Shown piece by piece: positions 11,886 through 24,768 of a stretch of DNA of 64,000 nt (positions are counted from its first letter, which is position 1; the number at the start of each line of letters is the position of its first letter). A program made the position numbers and the translations under genes. The notes below the pieces were generated by a model, which had not been told where the DNA came from, ran no database searches, and saw only the letters and a program-made list of their open reading frames with translations. This stretch comes from Phallus indusiatus (lineage: Eukaryota > Basidiomycota > Agaricomycetes > Phallales > Phallaceae), in contig JAQFWX010000005.1 of the NCBI GenBank assembly GCA_027605045.1, positions 1,116,001-1,180,000 on the forward strand, in the 5' to 3' direction.

Positions 11886-12013
11886 CCATGAACAATGTCT
11901 ACATATGTCCAAAAAATCTATTAGTTAGAAATTGTATGTACCGTTATGATTGATTGACTAGTATTTACGATCTTTTGTTGATAATAAATAATTGATTGCG
12001 GAGGTTGATAGCT
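11886..12013 (+). repeat. Diverged direct repeat, copy B
   Basis: Partner of 10904-11047, about 970 bp away. It lies immediately beyond the stop of the glycosyltransferase, so both copies occupy a 3'-flank position of a minus-strand gene. Confidence 0.55.
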
Positions 12014-12119
12014 GTCTGTCCATGCAAGTAAAATGCCAAGTGGCCACGGGTAAGGTTTTGCGCTGCGCTTTCTTGTACTCGACCTGAGAGTTCTCTAGAG
12101 CGCTCAAGGCTAGAGTAGA

Positions 12120-13363
12120 CTAGTTTTGTAGAGACGGGGATAATGCCATATTGAATTTCCTGAGCAGATACCGATCGACCCATCCGTTTTCGGGAAAGGT
12201 CTTTTCCCATTGATTATGTAGATGAATTGCGAATATTTTCTGTAACGTTCGATTAAGAGGACTGTCTTCTTCCTGAAGAGATAGCCCGTTGGCCCATGTC
12301 TTTTTATCCGGTGCAAATGGATCGGGTAATCTGTTGTCAAGACGGCAGGATCGACCTTCCGAAAAGCAGAACGGGAGAATTTTAAATGGTGGAATTCCAT
12401 TTGCGATGAGACGGCGCCATAGTTTGAGGTAGAGTGTGGAGCCCCAGTCGGTGGAGCCTTTGCGTGGGGGTGGACTTGAGGCCATGATGTGGAAGAATTC
12501 GCAGAGATAGGGAGAATGTTTGAAAAAGTTCATTAACGCGCCGTTGAAAGGAGTGTATTTTTTATCTGTGTGCATGTGGTAACGTAAATAATCTAAGAAT
12601 AAAAGCCTGTGAAAGTGTGGGGAAGTGATCGCGTACCGTGGCAATCCCATTGGGTAACGAATTCGTGTTCTAATAAAGGCGAAAAATCTCTGGTTAGCAA
12701 GGTATCCATGTCGACCCATGCACCGCCAAAATTCCAGAGCAGGAGGAGACGGAGGAGGTCGCCGTCAACCCAAGCTCTCTGGTCATGCGTGTTGAGGAGT
12801 GAGCTGTCCTGAAGCGCCGTACCCTGAGCCAAATCACGAATGCTGGCTGTCCGCAATTCAAATCTGTCGGGGTACCGTGCGAGCCAAGGACGGAGGACCG
12901 GATTTCGAGAGAGGTCTCCGTTGGACCAGAGGATGAGTTTTGAATTCTGCGGGTTCTGAGTGGCGAAAAAGGACTTGAGCATCCATTCTTGACGTGTTCC
13001 GAGAGGGGCGAGATCGACTCGCCAATAGGTGTGGTATAACTGCGTATGATGGTACTGCGGAGGGTGGGCAGATGGATTCGGCTGGATGGTGCCTGCGAAA
13101 TCGTAGCAGTCCAGACCGAGTTGCATGGGCATGCCCGCTTGAATCTCTGTGTGCTTTGGACCCATGGCCAACGTGACGTTGTACGCTGAATTGGCAATTC
13201 GAGCTTTGTCGAAGCATCCATGTAATGAGGAAAGAGACTTTATTTCAGACTCGATCCAGTGCCGTGAATAGAGAGACATTTCGACGTGGAGTTCCCAGAA
13301 GAAGAAAAATATGAAAAGTGGGAAGACGAAGAGCAAGATTCGCCATCTGTATCGATAGGTCAT
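12120..13363 (-). CDS. Glycosyltransferase with DXD motif, type II membrane protein
   Basis: Exons 13363-12637 and 12565-12120; about 390 aa. Residues 1-25 (MTYRYRWRILLFVFPLFIFF) form a signal anchor, so the enzyme should face the Golgi lumen. LILWSNGDLSRNP, AWVDGDLLRLLLLWNFGGAWVDMDTLL (the GGxYxDxD-type sugar-nucleotide site, with the DMD metal motif) and NGALMNFFKHSP are the landmarks of the Gly_transf_sug/GT32-like group. Donor and acceptor sugars cannot be told. The intron (12636-12566) joins TQWDCH to DKKYTPFNGA in frame. Upstream of the chosen start the same frame stays open for about 55 codons with a Ser/Thr/Gly-rich sequence that has no ATG, so a longer cytosolic tail made by an upstream exon is possible. 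Confidence 0.8.
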
Positions 13364-14000
13364 GCCCAGGAAGGCGTACAAGTGGCCCTGCAGACGACGA
13401 TTACCAGCAGTACCAGCACCAGCACCACTGCTGCTTCCGTGGCCAGCCTTGCTTGCGGTGCTGCGATGTGATGAAGAAGAAGACGTCGGGGTATTGTAGT
13501 GACTGGCGGTAGGCGTTGGCGAAAAATATTATGATGATGAGTATTATTATTAGTGTTCTTATTAAAGAAGGGAAGCTGGTAGTCGTAATTGTAAGAGGGG
13601 GATTTCTCAGACATTTGGTTTGGGTCAAGGGACCTCCTGTTGGGGTCGTCAGAATTGTAAAGGCGAACCATTTTTGCGACGACTGAATATCGTCGCGTCA
13701 GAGTTCTTGTTGACATTTTTATATGATGTATGGGCGTAGGCGTGGAGGCCGTGACATAGTTGGTAGGAACGTGTGACACGCAGTGACTGTGGCAGGGCCA
13801 AGAGATGGAGGAGGGACTTCCCGGATTAACCAATTCCTCCATATTCACATCATCATTTCAGCTTAAGCAGGTGATCTAGAACGTATCCTCGAGCCAATCA
13901 GAGGTCATCAACTACAGCTGGTACGGATGAAAAAACCATCTTTTTGATTTTGAAAAGCCCGAATTGAAACGAATTGAAAGGTAATCATCGCAAATACCAC
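13364..14000. other. 5' flank of glycosyltransferase with CAG/AGC-rich stretch
   Basis: On the minus strand 13848-13360 is open in one frame (His/Asn/Arg-rich, ending in CTPSWA), overlapping the Ser-rich frame that leads into the glycosyltransferase. Tandem AGC/ACC triplets at 13404-13435 explain much of the composition. It may be a 5' leader or a first exon; I could not choose. Confidence 0.3.
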
Positions 14001-14008
14001 TAATTATC

Positions 14009-14626
14009 AAAATTTCTGTATTGATACGGGCACAAGGACTTTGCGATTCAAACTATCAACATTAAGCCCAACCAGCTTGGAGTCGCAGCATCCATTTGTC
14101 TGATGGGATATACTTCTCGCACCGGTGACCATGTGCATGCGCAGGCCTGTCCGTCCCACTGAGAACACAGGTTTACTGTTTTCTAACTTTCTGACGACAT
14201 AGATAGCGCTTGACGGTGCTTCGAATGAAATATGCACGCTATGATAGCCGTCCACCCGCAAGCGGCAATTCTACGGAATTGAGTGCATCGAAAAAAAGAT
14301 CGTTGACAGTTGAGCTAGAGGTATGTTTGGAAACAGGGACAGCCTTCAATATGTTCAATAGCCTCCTGTCCATTCAGCTTTAGTCCATTCCTTGTTTCTG
14401 TTTCAAGATATCCAAGGTCCGTATTAGCGCCAACACCAGTGAGTGCCGACGCGACGCCATCCGACTCAATATCCATGTGGGTACGATTTCTACCCGACCG
14501 CGTCAATATAATATCGCATCCGAATTCAATACGTGACAACAAATCACTCCATGCAGCGGTCTGCAGACGAACCCGGTGAATTTTGGAATTTTGTAGAGCA
14601 GCTGGGAAATGTATATAAAAAACCAA
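14009..14626 (-). CDS. Hypothetical protein, possible two-exon gene
   Basis: Two adjacent minus-strand frames, 14626-14315 and 14261-14007, can be read as one small protein split by a short intron. The first holds AAWSDLLSRIEFGCDIIL and HIEGCPCFQ, the second GYHSVHISFEAPSSAIYVV and MHMVTGARSISH. No family recognised. Strand-like alternation in the second part suggests a beta-rich domain. Start and splice sites are unsupported; this could be noncoding. Confidence 0.25.
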
Positions 14627-14639
14627 GCCTCATCTGCCA

Positions 14640-16766
14640 TGGGGTGCCAAGGCGCTTTCACGGGTGTTTTGAGCAGGTCAAGTCAGGAGGAGAAGATCTT
14701 CCTTCAACGCTTCACACTAGTTAAAATTCAGTAACACGCTATCGGCGGTTTTTTTTCTCCGAGGTCTTAGATTCTCAAATGTTCGAACGTTCGTTAACCT
14801 TGGACATTTGAGGAAATCCAACGTCCGTGCTGTTGAAAGAAAGTGGTATTAATATGAACTAATATACCGCGACTGCTTCCGCACTCACTCCCATCTCACC
14901 TCACTTCGTCTTCCCTCACCAGGCGTACAGATTCTCATATTAGCACCAAAACGTGATTAGGCGGAATTGATGAAATATACAAAGTTGCTTTAAAAAAGTA
15001 CATCTCAATCACTTGTTCTCGCGGCCGACTCTCAACTTATATTGAACCTTTCTAAGGCGGATTGATATAATTAATACCGTCAATCAGGCAGACTTTGAGA
15101 GATCAATGATCTAGATCACAGCAAAACTCGCCTGCTACCAAGTGCATCGCTGTCTTGTTGCAATCGAGTTCAGTGATAGTTCAAATGGTGCTACAGCAGC
15201 TAAAACAACCTGTGCATGTACCTGTTTCCTCCTGTATACATTGTTCATTGAAAGTGCATCAGACAACACCTCATTACCGAGGTAATCATCCAATCTGTAA
15301 CGATCAGCGCAGCCATCCGTCTCTTTGGTATAAAATCTTCGGCGGTAAGCAGTAGTCAAGGTCTAGCAAGACTGAAACTCTCCAACCTTCCATATCTTGA
15401 ACCGTTTGCAACAGGTCTGTCGCGCGCAGCCTTTGGCGGAAAAGCAGTTCGTCCTAGCAGCACGTTTGATTACGACTCACATAGAACTACTATTGAGGAA
15501 AGCTTGCAGAAACTTAAGTAAGCGCGGGCTTCAGTAAGGCTGTCAGTCTGAAAGGATTCGACTAGAGGTGTCGGTAAAGACTTAGTTTCGGATAAGATTG
15601 CGCGTAAACAGAATTGTTTATCTACTTCAATGTATTTTGTCTGATTCAGAAAACATCATGATATCTCTGAATGTTGAGGGGCAATGCGAAACTGTATCAA
15701 GAAAATGTGTTTAATGCAAATCCTTTAGTCTTCAAACGATCAAATACTTACGAGGAGACACCAACATGAAATTTAGTGAGCTGGCGTGGACTTGCCCATG
15801 ATGCTTGGAGCCGACGACTCAGTGACCGTGATAAAAGTCCCTCACATGACATGAAATACTTTTTAACACTTTTGGATCATCAAGATAGACCTGTAAGGAT
15901 GGTGAAAAGAGCAGATCATGCATCGTGTGTGGAGAAGTGGTCCTTAGACGCGCAGCACTCCATGTTCCGTCGGACTCGACATGAGGTTGCAGGCAGGCTC
16001 TGGCTTCGAATGTATTATTTGAAACAAACAAAAGATAGCATAAAGTTCCAAATGACTTTCGACAAGATCTCCCCGAGAAAATTCCATCCAGGTGTTTGGA
16101 GAGAAAGAGAGAAAGAGATGTGACCCAAGATTATGACACCACAATAACAATTAGTTAGTTGCTACCCGTTTATTTTTGGGGTACGAGGGTTTTGACGAAA
16201 ACCTGTGAGTTTTTACGAAATATTTAGTGAATTGGATTGAGTGATGGATTCATGGGAGAGGAAAGCGAGAAAGAACAGGAGGAGGCCCAGTATCACCATC
16301 ATCCGGAGCCTCGGCAGGCATTTGGTAAACACACTCCGACATTTTCACTTTCAAACACCATCCTCGTCCAGCATCCGTCCTTAACGCTCCTCACAACTCG
16401 TACTTTTCTGCCTCATTCAGTGTATTCACCTCTCAGAAATACTTTTATCATATTTGACAACTTATCGCGGTAAGTCTTTAAAATCCGCCTTTTTTTTTCT
16501 CTCTACCCGGAAGATGCCAGTCAGCCCACCACGTACTCAGCTTCACTCGTCACCACGCCCTTATCTTTCGCTTTATCGGAGCCTACACATCCTCGTTTTC
16601 CTTATTCAACTCATATTTTCGAGGTCACATTGCTAATTTATTCGGACAGAACACCCACCTTTCTCAAACAAAAATCCCAATCCTTTCTTACGCCATCCAC
16701 CTAGTTTTCAGTTAACTCGCCCTTTACCGCTTTAATCACAAGGGAACGGTGTTACAGTGTGCTTAA
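14640..16766. other. Gene-poor stretch, promoter of PP1
   Basis: Short frames at 15359-15135 (-) and 15776-16123 (+) have no recognisable features. At 14777-14811 a small palindrome (cgaacgttcg) sits inside matching outer arms (caaatgt/acatttg). From about 16480 the DNA becomes pyrimidine-rich, as expected for a promoter and 5' leader of the phosphatase gene. Confidence 0.35.
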
Positions 16767-18238
<1,472 letters not shown>

Positions 18239-19106
18239 TGACACAATCTCCGTCCAAACGAAAGCACCCATTTTGCCCCCTTTCATTCACTTCCACTTGC
18301 TCTTCGCTGTGTCCATTTTTACTTTCGTTTTGTTTTGACTTACGTATTATTTTCTGACCCTTCATCGACTCTTATTAGTATTCTTTTTCTCCCCTTCCAT
18401 TTACCTTCTTCTCGGGTGCTCTTCTCTCTGTCTGCGACGTGTGTCTGCGCGCTTCGGCCCTATGGGTGTGTGGCTTTTGCAGTGCTTTTTTGGGAGATGG
18501 AAAACGTTATGGCTAGGCTATATTAATCGTATTTTCTCATTCTGGACAGATTTGTCAATTTTCCTGAAAAACTATCCTTTTCATCATCCACGCCATTTTG
18601 TTTTTTTTTTCAAGGCTTGCATCACTACGTTCCGCCACCGCAATCTATCTATCTATACCTCCATCAGCCTGCCCCGTCTGTGTGTCTCTCCCACTGTCGC
18701 GTATCTCCCTTGTAGTTACTTCTCCCGTGTACTACCGCCTTCAAAAAATGCCTTGTTTTTATGACGTCTCTTAGTTTATATAGTGTGAAGTGTGTGCGTG
18801 TATAAAATTAGTCACACCAGTAAATAATAGATGGGAGACATATTTGCGGAGTTTGAATCTATAATTCGCCTTTTCGAGCCATCAGCAAAGCAACCACACA
18901 AAACGTTTTCATCTAGAACGAGACTTTTAAGCTCACCTCTTTTCTACGCCACATCTTATACAAAAGCTGTCATCCGGAAGTAACTAAATACTGATACTTG
19001 TTAACAACTATATTAAAGGTTCGATTTTGGCTTTCTTTCAAAAAGGAGTTTGGGTTGATTTGAACTTTTGTCACAGCCGTAACCCTCACGAACCTCTTCC
19101 ACTTAT
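18239..19106. other. Intergenic, 3' UTR of PP1 and promoter of DHH1
   Basis: Strongly T/C-rich DNA to about 18760, then mixed sequence. No gene seen. Confidence 0.4.
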
Positions 19107-20979
19107 ATGGCTCAACCACCGCAAGCATCCACCTCAAGGTAAGTCGCGTTTCTGAAGTGACACTGAATACGAACGAGGTTGATATTAATTTCTTATAAAA
19201 TAGCAATGATTGGAAAGCTGGGCTCAAAGCTCCACCCAAAGACACTCGTCCCCAAACTGAAGTATGTCTCATACGGCGCATTGTGTATTATCAATGAACA
19301 AGGTTTCTTTTTTTGACGGCTAGGATGTAACCGCCACTAAAGGCATCGATTTCGAACAAATGGCGCTGCGCCGCGAGTTGCTTATGGGTATCTACGAAGC
19401 CGGCTTTGACAGACCCTCACCCATCCAGGAAGAAGCCATTCCTATCGCATTAAATCGAAGAGACATCTTAGCGCGTGCTAAAAACGGGACTGGCAAAACA
19501 GCTGCTTTTGTTATTCCGTCGTTGCAAGGCATTGATGTCACCAAACCAAAAATTCAGGCCTTGCTCCTTGTTCCGACTCGTGAACTGGCGTTGCAAACAT
19601 CGCAGGTGTGCAAAACGCTAGGAAAACATATGGAGGTTCAGGTGATGGTTACAACAGGTGGTACAACTCTAAAAGATGACATTCTTCGGCTGAGCGAAAC
19701 GGTACATGTTCTGGTTGGCACGCCCGGTCGTATCCTTGATCTCGCGGGTAAAGGAGTGGCCGACTTGAGCGAATGCCCGGTGTTTGTGATGGACGAAGCA
19801 GATAAACTTCTCAGTGCCGAGTTTGCACCCGTTATGGAACAATTGTTGGGTTATTTGCCGGAGTCGAGACAAGTCATGCTTTTCAGTGCTACTTTCCCGC
19901 TTATGGTCCAGGATTTCAAAGTAAAAAATGTTCCGGTTCTTGTATATTTATATCGCTTTACTAAGAATATCGCTTCCCAGGAAAAACACATGAGATCACC
20001 GCATGAAATTAACCTCATGGAGGAACTGACACTTAAAGGTGTTACCCAATACTACGCATTCGTCGAAGAGCGCCAAAAGGTCCATTGTCTCAATACACTC
20101 TTCTCAAAGGTACGTTACTATTTAACTCAAGAGCATCACCTCTTCTTTATCACTGACATCTTTCGCTTCTTAGTTACAAATTAACCAATCAATTATCTTC
20201 TGCAATTCTACCAACCGAGTCGAGCTCTTGGCTAAAAAGGTCACGGATCTCGGCTACTCCTGCTTTTATTCTCATGCAAAGATGCTTCAATCACATCGTA
20301 ATCGTGTCTTCCACGATTTCCGTAATGGCGCTTGCCGAAACCTTGTATGTTCAGGTAAAGTTTTATCTCCTTTGTCAGGCGGAATCGTCGAAAGATAATC
20401 AAATTGCTAGATCTCTTAACACGTGGTATTGATATTCAGGCTGTCAATGTCGTGATCAATTTCGATTTTCCTAAAAATAGTGAAACATATCTTCATCGTA
20501 TCGGTCGTTCAGGTCGATTTGGACATCTGGGGCTGGCCATCAACCTGATTACGTATGAAGATCGTTTCAACCTTTACCGTATCGAGCAGGAACTTGGTAC
20601 GGAAATCCAACCCATACCAACACAGATTGACAAGAGTCTATATGTTGCACCTGCTGTCATTGATGACCCTACACCACCCCCTCAATCGAGACAAGCCGAG
20701 GATCAAACGCGAGCTGCGAATCATTACCCTCCCGCCCGTCAACCCTCGGTTCCGACACATGCCCAACTTCAGCAGCAGCACCAAGTCCAACAGGCGCAAC
20801 TTGCGCAAATGCAAGCGGCAGCTTTAGCCCAAGCTCAGGCTCAATCTTCATCTGTACTACAACAACAACACCGGCTAATGCAAGGAAATGGAATTGCTCC
20901 TCCTTTGCGTGCAAATGGCGGTGCAGTCCCAATTCAACAACAGCAACAGCAGATGTATGGTCGAGGCCCTGCTCGATGA
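19107..20979 (+). CDS. DHH1: DEAD-box RNA helicase DHH1/DDX6
   Basis: Exons 19107-19138, 19204-19261, 19324-19920, 19981-20109, 20174-20354, 20411-20979; 521 aa. It is a cytoplasmic helicase of mRNA decapping and translational repression (P-bodies). Motifs in order: Q motif region ([16 protein letters not shown]), AKNGTGKT (I), PTRELALQ (Ia), TGGT and TPGRILDL (Ib), DEAD (II), SATF (III), [13 protein letters not shown] (IV), [19 protein letters not shown] (V), [10 protein letters not shown] (VI). [21 protein letters not shown] before the Q motif is the Dhh1 signature. The C-terminal 130 residues are Gln/Ala/Pro-rich, a low-complexity tail common in fungal Dhh1 that favours condensate formation (family knowledge). 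All junctions hold frame. Confidence 0.97.
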
Positions 20980-23900
20980 ATTCTTAGGCCATCTTACCAA
21001 GTCAACGGTCTCGATATCAATACGAAATCTCAAGCTTTCTACATTACCATTATCCAGGGCTTTTCGACTTTGTACATATACATACAGGCACACAATGTGG
21101 AACCCTCTTTTTTTAAATGTGCCATTTTTTTTTCTTTTCTGTCTCGTATCATCTGTTTCCGTGTTTTCACTAGTTTTCCGTTGAGTGTCTTATTATACGT
21201 AATTCTCACCCTGCGTCGTTCTTTGCTTCTTCTACATAGCTAATCCGACATGGCTAAACACTTTTTTATTATTCTTGAAGCCCCCGTTCCTTTGGTAATA
21301 GCTATGTATTCCGTTCGTTGGCACTCTTTTGGGCGCCAACGTAGTGTCCTAAATGAGATTTTGTCGTTACGAGGTCGATTCATAACTTGCGATGGACTTC
21401 TTGTGAGTCAGTCCGCCGTCGTCCAATGCGAAAGTAGTAACATCAAATAATGATCTTTCAAGAAAGCAATCGCTCCATTTTTACTTGACGTAGATAGGAA
21501 AGGGGCATGTATTTTTTATTCCCTTTCATAAGAAAAGCCAATGAGAGAAGAGATATATATGCATCAAGCTGCTTAAGTAGATGATACTTCTCGGTCCGAA
21601 ACATGCAGCTTATCAGTCTTATAAACCGATGTAAGAGCATACCAGATGATCTACATTTACTGAAGCATGCAATATGGCATAGTATGGGAGATCTTGGTTC
21701 TTCCGGATGATATCCAGAATTTGCTTCATTTCATGAGAAAGACAAGAAAAAATGGAAGACTTTCGGCCCCCCCACTTATCCGAGTTCAGACGTGTTGATT
21801 GAGGAAAGAGGTGCCAGTTTTCAAAAAGAAAACTGGAGCGTATAAGCTTCTTCAGAATGCTCTTCTAACCGGCGATCATACCATAAGCCAACAGAGTATA
21901 AGAGGTATAAGTTGCCCTTGAGTGCCAAGGGCGGGCTGTTCTGTTCGCCATTGCCCAACAAGATCCGGAAGTAAGTGACGGCCGAAGCGTCGCTCAATGT
22001 ATGCGCACTCAAACTGATTCGAGTGAAAAAAAACAAAAGAAGGGAAGACCTTCTCAAGTTTCGATCAAAGTGAAATTAATTCACACGTGGTGAATCCCCA
22101 TTCTGAAATGCTGTATTAGAGGGGCAAGAATAAGGTTTAGGTGGCTTAGTAGCGTCAGGAAAAATCAACCATACACAGTCCGGTACACCGAATTAATCCA
22201 GGACATCTTGAACTGGACAACGCAGCTTTGCCGTTGTGGACTGTTTGCGAAGAGATGGTATATTCATTGGTATTGGACTGTCTGGCTTCGTAAACGGACG
22301 TGCTGTTATCAATACCAGAGACTTGGATAGTAGTAACATCAATAACGTAGTTTTGGATTTTTAAAGTTCCCCACTGGCAACCAGACCATGTCAAAATTTT
22401 GAGGTAACAGAGATTTCCGATACAATGTGGAACATGCAATTGGCTGTTAACGAACTTCTTGGGCTTCGGCTGATTAGATAGAGGCTGGTGCGGACTGGAC
22501 TCGGCGCCGCTACAACAGATCGACCGGTCTACAACTAGTCACCTCAGTCCTAACGCATTTCCTATTAAATTAGTCAGGATGTAATATTCTCTTGTCAAAG
22601 GAATCATTGCTACTCACAATAAACCTACGTTACCGCCCAATATTAGTGTAGATGTTATTCAAAAAACAAAGCCAGGAAAAATTTCGGCATATTAAAGAGA
22701 TATCGAGCAGTGATTTTCCCATTGTCGTCATAACCTTCTGAAGACATGGTCGGGTACGACGGTCTAAGGTCAAGGTAGCTTGCCTATTATTCATGGTGTG
22801 TGCTAAAGGTGTCCGAATCGGACTCAGATATTTGAATACTGTAATTGACTGTAAAGGCCGTCGAATTAATATGGACAAGACTGAATTCAGCCACTGACTA
22901 TCACTATCATCAGTGGTGGGTTGGGTCACCTGACAGAACATTCAGCCAATTACGCGACATCGCCTCCACGTTAAATCTTTTGATACAGCTGGAATAGCCC
23001 AACTCCTCTGTATGGAGAAACACCGCGACTGATATTTGCATATATGAGATGGGTGTATCTTCTTCAGTCGCACAACCGATCTGTAGATTGTTGACCCGTG
23101 ATAAACACCTCTTTGTTATCTAGCAAGCCGAACCACGGACCTTTTTCTCGTCAGTTTTGAGAAGGAAGGAAGGACGCTGAACACAACCTTATTTTTTTTT
23201 GGAAATATATCTTTCCGGATGATATATGAAACGCGACGCTCTTGGAGGTCCTTTCTTTGAAAAAGACCGGTGGCAAAGATAAATCCGGGAGGAGACACAG
23301 CGCGAGTGCGAAATTGGTGCACAATACACGGCTTCGAGGTCGTTGAAATTACAGCCCTTTTCCGGGGATACGCTAGAGACAAAATGGAGGTGCAGTCTTT
23401 CCGCAGCTTCGGTATGGATCCACAATGACCGTTGATTTTCAATCTCAAATTGGAAGCGTGCGACTGGTGACTATGTTTAGTCAAGCCACTGAAAAGCCTC
23501 CCCTTAACTCATGACCTATTTTCATAAACACGCCATACATACCTTCATTTACATCAACCATAGATGTCGACGCAGCGCAAGCGAAAATGTTTGTTTGCTT
23601 CTAACTCCCGCGACATCAGCCAGAGCCTTCTAACGACAATTGATTCGGCGGGTTGACAATGTGCCACTGGCAATTAACTGTCACTGAAGATTACGAGTTC
23701 TGCAGGCACCAAACCTGGCCGGTTCGTTCCAATGGGATCCACTACTTGAAATAATCGAGAGCCGAGACTCGAAGGCCATTCATTTCAGGTCGGCACGCAG
23801 AATAGGTAACGAATGACATTAGCTCGGTTCGGGGAATTTCAGTAATCGTTTGGAGTTTCTGAACAAGGTCTTATATTCCCACTCGCAAAAAGTTTGGCAT

Positions 23901-24768
23901 GTCGTCACTTGAATCGAAAACCGGCTTTTCGGGAAGTTGAAAATCAACATCGGTGCGTGAGGTATTCTGATCTAAAAAGTACAAAGAGCTTTGTCAATCG
24001 GAATATTTGATCTTTATAGGGAAGTTACTTCCTTCTGATGGTTAGATTTAATTATTAGGCAAATAAATAAGTATTCTGAAAATTTGAACAAAATCGTCGG
24101 AGAAGACTGATTTACGTCTCGGAGTCACATCATGTGACCTTTTAACTTGACCTGACACCTTTTCACCAACTTACTATTCGTATTTGGTTAGTTAGTCCAC
24201 GCAAAGTAAGGCCTTTATTCACTTGCATTATCTGTGCTTTTAGAATTTAATTATGATAAACAGCTGATTTGCTGGCATTGCCTGCCCTAAGTGCCTCAGG
24301 TTTATTGAGCCCCGAGCGGCGTGCGCGACTTCATTTGACGAACTTGCAGAAGAGGACTGAAAGTACTAAAACGGCGCCCTTGTTCAAATCCAGCTTTCGT
24401 CGGCTTTTGCTATAATTCCCAGGATATTTCCAATTTCTTTATTTTCGATAGAATTATCACATTTTTTCTGAAGCTGATCCCGAATGTCGCTGTCGGATGG
24501 AAAACAAGAAGTCCCCCTTGGGAGGAATACCTACTTGATTAATCATCAATTTATTTTCTCTCCTAATTTGAAATGAAAACCTGGGAATTCTTAGCAAATT
24601 TCATTGCTGAAATTATTCCTCATTCATGCACACACGCAGCCACGCTTTGTCAAGCTTTGCCGGTCGATCCAGTAATATCATAATTATCCTTGAAATAAGG
24701 CATCTCGTAACCTATATGAATGGCAGCATCCCATTTTTTATCTTTGTTGGTCGTTCCTTATCTCCCCT
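20980..24768. other. Gene-poor 3.8-kb stretch with degenerate coding scraps
   Basis: T-rich 3' UTR of DHH1 to about 21250. Minus-strand open frames at 22057-21821 (contains SAHTLSDASAVTYFR and LYLLYSVGLWYDRRL), 22439-22155, 22941-22630 and 23425-23189 (contains VSPEKGCNFNDLEAVYCAPISH and CHRSFSKKGPPRASRFIYHP) read like protein fragments rather than random sequence but lack starts, continuity and recognisable domains. They may be remnants of one or two genes. 23500-24700 shows nothing. Confidence 0.35.

Noticed and set aside
12609..13512. Several open frames on both strands over the glycosyltransferase
   Set aside because: Other-frame shadows of the DXD glycosyltransferase exon; none has a recognisable domain.
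14777..14811. Small inverted repeat as a possible transposon end
   Set aside because: Arms are only 7-10 bp, with no transposase or target duplication nearby.
15776..16123. 115-aa plus-strand open frame
   Set aside because: No domain, no homologous feel, overlapping frames on the other strand; most likely chance.
24375..24400. Second B-box-like sequence (gttcaaatcc)
   Set aside because: Upstream 60 bases do not fold as a tRNA cloverleaf by eye.
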